A DNA stretch of 64,000 nucleotides from Narthecium ossifragum (lineage: Eukaryota; Streptophyta; Magnoliopsida; Dioscoreales; Nartheciaceae). The DNA is taken from assembly GCA_963920575.1 (NCBI GenBank), contig OY986964.1:34269825-34333824 (forward strand), given 5' to 3'. Numbering within the stretch: position 1 is the first letter of the stretch; the number at the start of each line of letters is the position of its first letter. This document shows positions 58,561 through 64,000 of the stretch, in pieces. The position numbers were made by a program, and so were the translations under genes. The notes beneath the pieces are model-generated. The model made no database searches. It saw only the letters and a program-made list of their open reading frames with translations, and was not told the origin of the DNA.

Positions 58561-60094
58561 ATGGACACTGCCTCGCCTTTGCCATGCAGCAACTACGTAC
58601 GTGAACTTTGGCTTTCTAAGTTTGTGGTTATGGATCGTATGCCTATGCGTCCTTGTTAGAAGAGGATTTGTGTGACATGGGCGACTCTATTTTCATTGGC
58701 AGGATGCTCCTCGCCGATGTCCCTTTGGATCGAAGCGAGAGCCAATACTCGAACGGAGAGCGCCAAGGTCAGGAACCTTCGAATGCGTCGTAAGGTAAGG
58801 CGCTATGCCGAATACAACTGCTTATGATATTGGATGTCTTGCTAGTGATACAAGTTTTTGCAGCTAGATGATGGGAGCAGATGTTGTTAGATTATTGATA
58901 GAATGAGATGTTCTTTGGATGCAGTTGATCTAATCCTGTTATTATATGCTTCGAGACAACTTGTATTGCATTTCTCTCATGTTCTTGAGCTATCAGTATT
59001 GTCTGGGACTACTGGGTCGTCCTGTTCATTGTGAACAGCGGGAATAAATATTACTTTTGGGAGTTCATTGGCAACCTTGAACTCTGTGGGCTTCTCAGGT
59101 GTGGTTATGGACGGATTTCTGATGAGTTGGGTTTAGATTTTAAACTTATCCGGGCATCAAGACTGTTAATCCAAGGCAAGAGTCCTGCATCATGGAAATG
59201 GGCCTGGTTTGATTGGCTGATATTGGAGATATTCGCATCTTGTCCTAAGTTATAGTTTTTACATGAAGCAATAAGTAGTACACCTGCAAGGAAAGAGTAA
59301 TTATGATGAAATTCTTATTTTTCCTGATCTGATTTACCTTTTGCCTGCCAAAGTTTGCTTCTTCTCTGATTGCATGGAATATGTTGGCCAATCGCAATCA
59401 CTTTTTTCGTACCAAATTTCAAGCAAGCAGTGTTATGAATCAACATGACACTGTTGTATTCTCCAGCCATACACCGTCATGTTTCAGCTATCATCCGTTT
59501 GAATTCAAAATGAGATATATCTCAACAAGCAATTCTACCATATTTATTCTATAGTTACAGCTTCTAATGACCATAATTTTGTTTCATTTACGGCAGTACA
59601 GTGGCACACCAACTAAGCCAAGGCTCTCTGTTTTTTGTTCAAACAAACAACTGTATGCTCTGCTGGTTGATGATCAGAATAGAAAGACTTTGTTCTATGC
59701 AAGCACCCTGCAGAAATCAATTCGGGATGACCCTTCATGTAGCACCATAGTAAGTAAACCAAGTGATGTGTAAATCAGATACATGGTTCCATTTTTGTCA
59801 TTCTTCTTGTTCTTCATGATACTTTAGGGGCTCAGAAATAGTGCATGTGACTTTTAAAGCAATGTTATTGGATTGGACGGCTGAATTTGAGTCATATGTC
59901 TGATCTGTATTTGGTTGTCCACTGAATTCCGACTCCAGGAAGCTGCTCAGAAGGTAGGCGAAGAGCTTGTCAAGGCATGCAAGGAGTTAGACATTGCTGA
60001 GATATCATCCTATGACCGGAACGGATTTGCACGAGGAGAAAGGATGGTGGCATTTGAGATTGCAATCTCGGAGCACGGATTCTTGCCACGCTAG
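58561..60094 (+). CDS. Ribosomal protein uL18 family, organelle-type
   Basis: Four exons, 58561-58600, 58703-58794, 59597-59749 and 59939-60094, with GT-AG introns and consistent phases; 146 residues. The uL18 core starts at RTESAKVRNLRMRRK and continues TPTKPRLSVFCSNKQLYALLVDD...KTLFYASTLQKSIRDD. The last exon has AAQKVGEELVKACKELDIAEI, DRNGFARGERMVAFEIAISEHGFLPR, the usual L18p C-terminus. L18p binds 5S rRNA in the large subunit. The bacterial-type sequence suggests a plastid or mitochondrial ribosome. Exon 1 is the least certain part: its donor at GTAC|GTGAAC was chosen because it keeps frame; the Met at 58717 in exon 2 is an alternative start. Confidence 0.82.
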
Positions 60095-61191
60095 CAGAGC
60101 GGTCTGTTCTTTCAATTAGCTTTTCCTTCCCATCACTATTGTTTTATCTTTGATGCCATGATCATAGTGGTCCCTCGGAAGTGTTAGAGTGTAGAAACTA
60201 AAATACTAGTGTGGTTTCTAAAAAGTTGTCTGGAAAACTTGGTTCTATGAACTTAGAGAGTAGTAAAATACAGTGGTAGATCTTGTAATACTTTATGGAG
60301 ATTTGGGACTGTTGAGAATGAGAAATCGTGCCGGCCGGCCGGTAGGTTGAATTGGAGTTTCAGAGAAAACCCAGGATAAGAAAAGCAAGCAGCGGCAGCT
60401 CTTCCTCTATTATCTTCATCTTGCTCTTTTCTCAGTCCCTCTTCTATTATCTACCTGACCATTGAAAAGGGCCTTATCTCAGCTGTCATTGGATCTTGAG
60501 AAATACACTTCTTACAGCTTGAGCACTATAACTTTCTTCCGAATGAGGTGGTGGATGCATCATTTTTCTCAAAACACAAAGTAGATTGGCATTTATATAA
60601 CTGAGAGTTGGAGTAACTTAGTGACAGCTTTTGTGTGTATATATATATATCAGAAATATTATTGTTCTCAGCTGACAATATTCTTTTTCTGAAACTGGAA
60701 GAGAGTGAGAGAGATGTAATCATCTGATCTCCATCTTGATATCGACCACAAACCAAGTGATAGATACTTTTAGCAACTCATCCTACAATCACTGTCAAGA
60801 ACTGGACCAGCAATGCACAATGGGTTTCTTAGAGCCAATCCTTAGCGATTCTTTTTTTCTTTTTTTAATTAGTTGGGAGATACAGGTGGACATCAAGATT
60901 GAACACATGGGAGAGATATCTGGCCCAGAACTAAGAAAGAGGATATACATTGAGAAAAGGGGTGCACTTTCTATTGATTCGAGTCTCTTCTAATTTTTAT
61001 GCATTTTCTTAAGGTATATCTGTGACAATTATGATGGATTGCCTCCTCAAGTGGTTTTATCAAGTCATTGTGATAACAAAATAAGAGATTTGTTTATGGG
61101 CACTTGTTTGATATTGGTATTTGACACGCAACGAGGTGGAGGCTTGGACGCGAGACTCAGAAGGCAAGGGTTCAGACTCAACGTAATGGGA
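60095..61191. other. Intergenic region
   Basis: 3' UTR of the L18-like gene, then sequence with no recognisable gene. It includes a short GCCGGCCGGCCGG palindrome at about 60331 and a TATATA run at about 60640. Confidence 0.45.
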
Positions 61192-61200
61192 AAAAAATAA
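61192..61200. repeat. 9-bp target-site duplication (left) of the Pack-MULE
   Basis: AAAAATAAA, repeated exactly at 62508-62516 on the other side of the element. Confidence 0.8.
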
Positions 61201-61336
61201 AGGGATTTTTACATATCTATCCTTCAAAAGTTTCTAAATATCACAATTACCTCTATATTTTTTCGGCTTACTAAAATACCCTCAAAAACTTGAAAAATGC
61301 ATAAACCTACCCATCCGTCTACTTCCGTCTATCCAT

Positions 61337-62277
61337 CTAACTTAACCATGGTTTCATCAATTTTGACCGACTATTTTGACTAGTTTTCTTAGCTTGCTGA
61401 CGTCGGAACAAAGATATATGTGTTTTCGTCAATTTTGACCAGCTATTTTGACTGGTTTTGTTGGCTTGCTGACGTAGGAAGAGAGAGAGAAGCTGTGGCC
61501 TCTGCACCCAATTCTCCGGCACCCATGCATAGAGCACTGCCTCCAAGCTCGGTGGCGGTGCCGGAATCAAAGATTGGAGTTTATCGGTGAAGAGGGCGAA
61601 GGTGTTGGCTTCGGACTTGGCCATCTCCTCCACCTTCACCGTCTCGTCCTCTAGCTCTACCTGGAGGACCTTGGACATGTCAGAGGCGGCCTGCTTGGCG
61701 TTCTTGGCCACGAGGGCAGTGTAGCGCACGGTCTCCGGCATCTTCTTGCGCCAGTAGTCGGCCTCGTCAGGGGTGGAAGCGATGGGGTCGACGGAGTACG
61801 CCGGCGCCGGGAACCTGGTCTTGAATATGGTCGAGATGACGATGGTGATCATGCCTCCTGCCATGATCCCGAAGCCCTGCATGGCGAAGACGGCGGCGAT
61901 GAAGGCGCCGCGGGTCCTCTTGTTGGCGTACTCGGACATGATGGTGGCGGAGAGAGGGTAATCGCCACCTATGCCGAAGCCGAGCCAGAACCGGAAGAAG
62001 CACAGGGTGGCCATGACACCCTTGGCGTGGTGGCCGAACGAGAGGGCCGAGGCGACGGAGCAGAGGACCATGAGCATGAGGGTCATGCCGTAGACGCGCT
62101 TGCGGCCCATCTTGTCGCCGAGCCAGCCAAAGAAGAGTTGCCCCGAGAGGGTGCCGCAGAAGGCGACGCCGTTGACGGCGGCGGCCACGTTGGGCGGCAG
62201 GGAGCCCGGGGTGGTGGAGCCCTCGACGTGGTAGTAGATGCGGCCGAGGAGCTTGGTGACCTCGAAAGTGCCCGGCG
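61337..62277 (-). pseudogene. PHT1: Captured PHT1 phosphate transporter fragment fused to a foreign tail
   Basis: On the minus strand the frame reads [68 protein letters not shown] and [20 protein letters not shown]. This is the N-terminal half of a PHT1 H+/phosphate symporter, including the [15 protein letters not shown] signature. The true N-terminus and the second half are missing. About 22 residues (one membrane helix) are deleted between EADY and WRKKMPE. A stop lies just upstream in frame, so the first usable ATG is at 62110, giving about 257 residues. The last roughly 70 residues are not PHT1 and come from a repeated non-coding segment. It cannot be a transporter, though it may be transcribed. 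Confidence 0.88.
61350..61485. repeat. Imperfect tandem repeat inside the Pack-MULE
   Basis: Two copies, about 65-80 bp apart, of a segment with TCAATTTTGACC, CTATTTTGACT and TTGCTGACGT. It encodes the repeated QQA-x-KTSQNS-x-SKL tail of the chimeric frame. Confidence 0.8.
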
Positions 62278-62516
62278 GTCATGGCCCGGCGGTAGATGCG
62301 TTACAGGTATTAATAGGGGTAATAATGTCTTTTTAGTTGCCGCCGTTAACGGCGTTAAAGAATATTCCATGAAGATTCGCCGGCAACTAACCCGAGGGGC
62401 AGATTAATCATTTTCTCAAGTTTTCAAGGGTATTTTAGTAAGCCAGAAAAATATAGGGGTAATTGTGATATTTAGAAACTTTCGAAGGATAGATATGTAA
62501 AAACCCCAAAAATAAA

Positions 62517-62539
62517 TGATGAATTAAAGACTTGGTCGG

Positions 62540-62589
<50 letters not shown>

Positions 62590-63838
62590 GTCGGTAGGTC
62601 TCTTTGGATTCTTTTGATAATTGACATGTGAAGAGTTGATGAAAATTATAAGGAAGGTTGAAGTATAGCATGAACAGAGAACTGTTAAAAACCACATGGG
62701 CCGGACATTGTCTTATGAGCAGAGAACTGTTTGTATTGTATTTATATGTTAGCTTATGCTACTCCATATCACCATTGTTTTTTGGGAGTTTGGTGTAGAA
62801 GATAAGATGATAGGGTTGCCTTGCCCTATGCTATGTGGAAAGAAGAACGGAGGGCATTCAGCCATGAGGCCATAATCTTGCATGTTTGCTAGCTATTAAT
62901 TTATAAGGATATGGTCACATGGTCCCATGGTCCCATTAGGCATTAATCCACCCACGCAGGCCATGTTCATTGGCACTTTGGCAGCTTTATCCAACCAACC
63001 AACCAACTTGCTACGCGTGTGGTCAGATACTGACTGTGTTAGATCTAGCGGGCCTTTAATAAGTATATAAGATAGTAGAATTATAGTTTAATAAATAAAA
63101 TATTTAAGTGAAATTAATACTAAACTGCCCTAACTATAATGGGTATATTCATTTATTCATAAAGCTTTCGTCTCAATGTTTAAGGATATTTTAGTCATTT
63201 AACAGCTCAATCAAGAATTTTTTAAATCAAGTCTTTTAACTGGATGGAAGCAATTATATGGACTGCCCTATGCTTTTAGAGGGGCATGTGATGTTGTCAG
63301 AATTATAAATAGGGTTTTTGTGACATTTAGTATGTTTTTTTAGGAGGTCGTATGATATTAACCTGCTAAAGTAATGTTGAGTTTATAGAACCCGATTATT
63401 CCAAACTCTACTATCGGTTTGACCATATAACTCTACACAGAGCTATCAGGGATGGACACGTATGTAACTTGTAATCGGTATTTTTGTCTTTGACAGTGAA
63501 AACCCTCTGATGACTCCGTGAACGTACCTTTATTTTGTGATGAATCATGTAAAATCTTGTGTTCGTGTGCGCTTTTTCCGGTCTTTCTTCTATGCTATAA
63601 TCCTAACAACTGATGCAAGGACACCATGGATTATAGGTAAAGATCGGATGAGAAGAGCACGTCATCGTCATGCATGAAAGCCAACATGATTATTTAATAC
63701 TAAGCATCTGAATACCATGGGCATCAATCCTTTTTAATGTAGACCAAGCAATTCCCATCTTCTCTTTCCTTCAAGTCTTCAACGACAACGTGCTAGCTAG
63801 CTAGGAATATGCCAACTTATATCCCCTCTATCTTAGCT
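62517..63838. other. Intergenic region upstream of the RNase T2 gene
   Basis: AT-rich with no gene recognised. A TA microsatellite lies at 62544-62585. Confidence 0.45.
62544..62585. repeat. (TA)n microsatellite
   Basis: About 21 TA units immediately beyond the right edge of the Pack-MULE. Confidence 0.95.
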
Positions 63839-63846
63839 TATAAATA
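63839..63846 (+). promoter_or_regulatory. TATA box of the RNase T2 gene
   Basis: TATAAATA, 44 bases before the ATG, a typical plant TATA position given a short leader. Confidence 0.6.
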
Positions 63847-63882
63847 AGACAACAGGAGCAGTGCTCTCTAGTATGTCAAAGG

Positions 63883-64000
63883 ATGAAGAACCCACAGCCT
63901 CTCTTCCTCACAGTCGTCTCTCTCCTCTTCACAACCCTATCAGCAGCTCAGGACTTCGACTTCTTCTACTTTGTGCAGCAAGTTAGATACTTAGACCCCC
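63883..64000 (+). CDS. S-like ribonuclease T2, first exon (cut by window edge)
   Basis: The ATG at 63883 opens a signal peptide (residues 1-22, core LFLTVVSLLFTTLSAA) followed by QDFDFFYFVQQ, the conserved start of mature plant RNase T2/S-like RNases. The family normally continues W-P-G-S-x-C. Here the sequence after VQQ departs from that, and a GT (CAA|GTTAGA, intron from 63982) fits an intron in phase 0, so exon 1 is 63883-63981 (33 residues). These secreted or vacuolar enzymes cleave RNA and are often induced by phosphate starvation or senescence. Catalytic histidine regions lie outside the window. Confidence 0.8.
   Translation, partial: MKNPQPLFLTVVSLLFTTLSAAQDFDFFYFVQQVRYLDP

Larger units (their letters stand above)
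61201..62507 (-). mobile_element. Pack-MULE carrying a phosphate transporter fragment
   Basis: Long terminal inverted repeats of about 100 bp (61201-61300 and 62407-62507) with only a few differences, starting AGGGATTTTTACATATC and, inverted, GGGGTTTTTACATATC, plus a 9-bp target duplication, are the marks of Mutator-like elements. The 1.3-kb body has no transposase. Instead it holds a GC-rich piece of a PHT1 gene in otherwise AT-rich DNA. That is the definition of a Pack-MULE. Confidence 0.92.

Noticed and set aside
61337..62277. A functional phosphate transporter gene
   Set aside because: It lacks the N-terminus, one membrane helix and the whole second half, and it sits inside MULE TIRs.
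61767..62407. GC-rich overlapping frames on both strands around the PHT1 fragment
   Set aside because: Shadows of the high-GC captured exon; only the minus frame with PHT1 motifs is meaningful.
1..64000. CRISPR arrays, bacterial operons, rRNA or tRNA genes
   Set aside because: The tandem repeats seen are minisatellites without unique spacers of even size, and no tRNA or rRNA signature was recognised. The window is eukaryotic nuclear DNA.

Overview
This is nuclear DNA of a flowering plant. It has split genes with GT-AG introns, plant-only families (cycling DOF factor, PSY peptide, CSLA, starch synthase II) and a dense load of plant transposons. The GC-rich captured phosphate-transporter exon and the gene structures fit a monocot, possibly a non-grass such as a palm-like lineage; that placement is inference. 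No tRNA, rRNA, operon or CRISPR array was seen.

Layout. (1) 0.7-6.6 kb: a cycling DOF factor gene (+), a small three-exon gene for a PSY-type tyrosine-sulfated peptide precursor (+), and a single-exon RING-H2 ubiquitin ligase (-). (2) 7.4-25.2 kb: a transposon block. A GGATCC-rich 383-bp TIR element and a decayed L1 LINE precede a gag-only Ty1-copia element (10640-25165, TSD GTTAG). Its 5' LTR is split by a 4.07-kb non-autonomous Helitron. Its 3' LTR is split by a 4.99-kb PIF/Harbinger transposon with TSD TAA, an apparently intact transposase and an unexpected second ORF with a viroplasmin-like (RNase H1 N-terminal) domain plus a membrane-like tail. (3) 25.5-30.3 kb: a nine-exon DCN1-like/AAR3-like cullin neddylation gene (+), starting 325 bp after the copia 3' LTR. 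(4) 30.8-35 kb: a broken LINE (-) carrying a 378-bp Tourist-like MITE. (5) 35.4-46.4 kb: two tandem, intact ten-exon CSLA (glucomannan synthase) genes (-), separated by nested DNA transposon remnants. (6) 47-50.3 kb: LTR, Harbinger and LINE remnants. (7) 50.8-57 kb: an eight-exon starch synthase II gene (-). Upstream and divergent is a four-exon organelle-type ribosomal protein L18 gene (58.6-60.1 kb, +). (8) 61.2-62.5 kb: a Pack-MULE with about 100-bp TIRs and a 9-bp TSD that captured part of a PHT1 phosphate transporter. (9) 63.9 kb: the first exon of an S-like RNase T2 gene runs to the window edge.

The host genes do not form a pathway. The closest functional link is polysaccharide synthesis: two CSLA mannan synthases in the Golgi, and SSII in the plastid about 4.4 kb beyond them. 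Exon coordinates were derived by hand from splice sites, reading phase and family conservation; nearly all junctions are phase-consistent. The one exception to GT-AG is a probable GC donor in the starch synthase gene. The most distinctive finding is the Harbinger element with the viroplasmin-like ORF. The PSY gene, the Pack-MULE and the datable nest of transposons are also notable.
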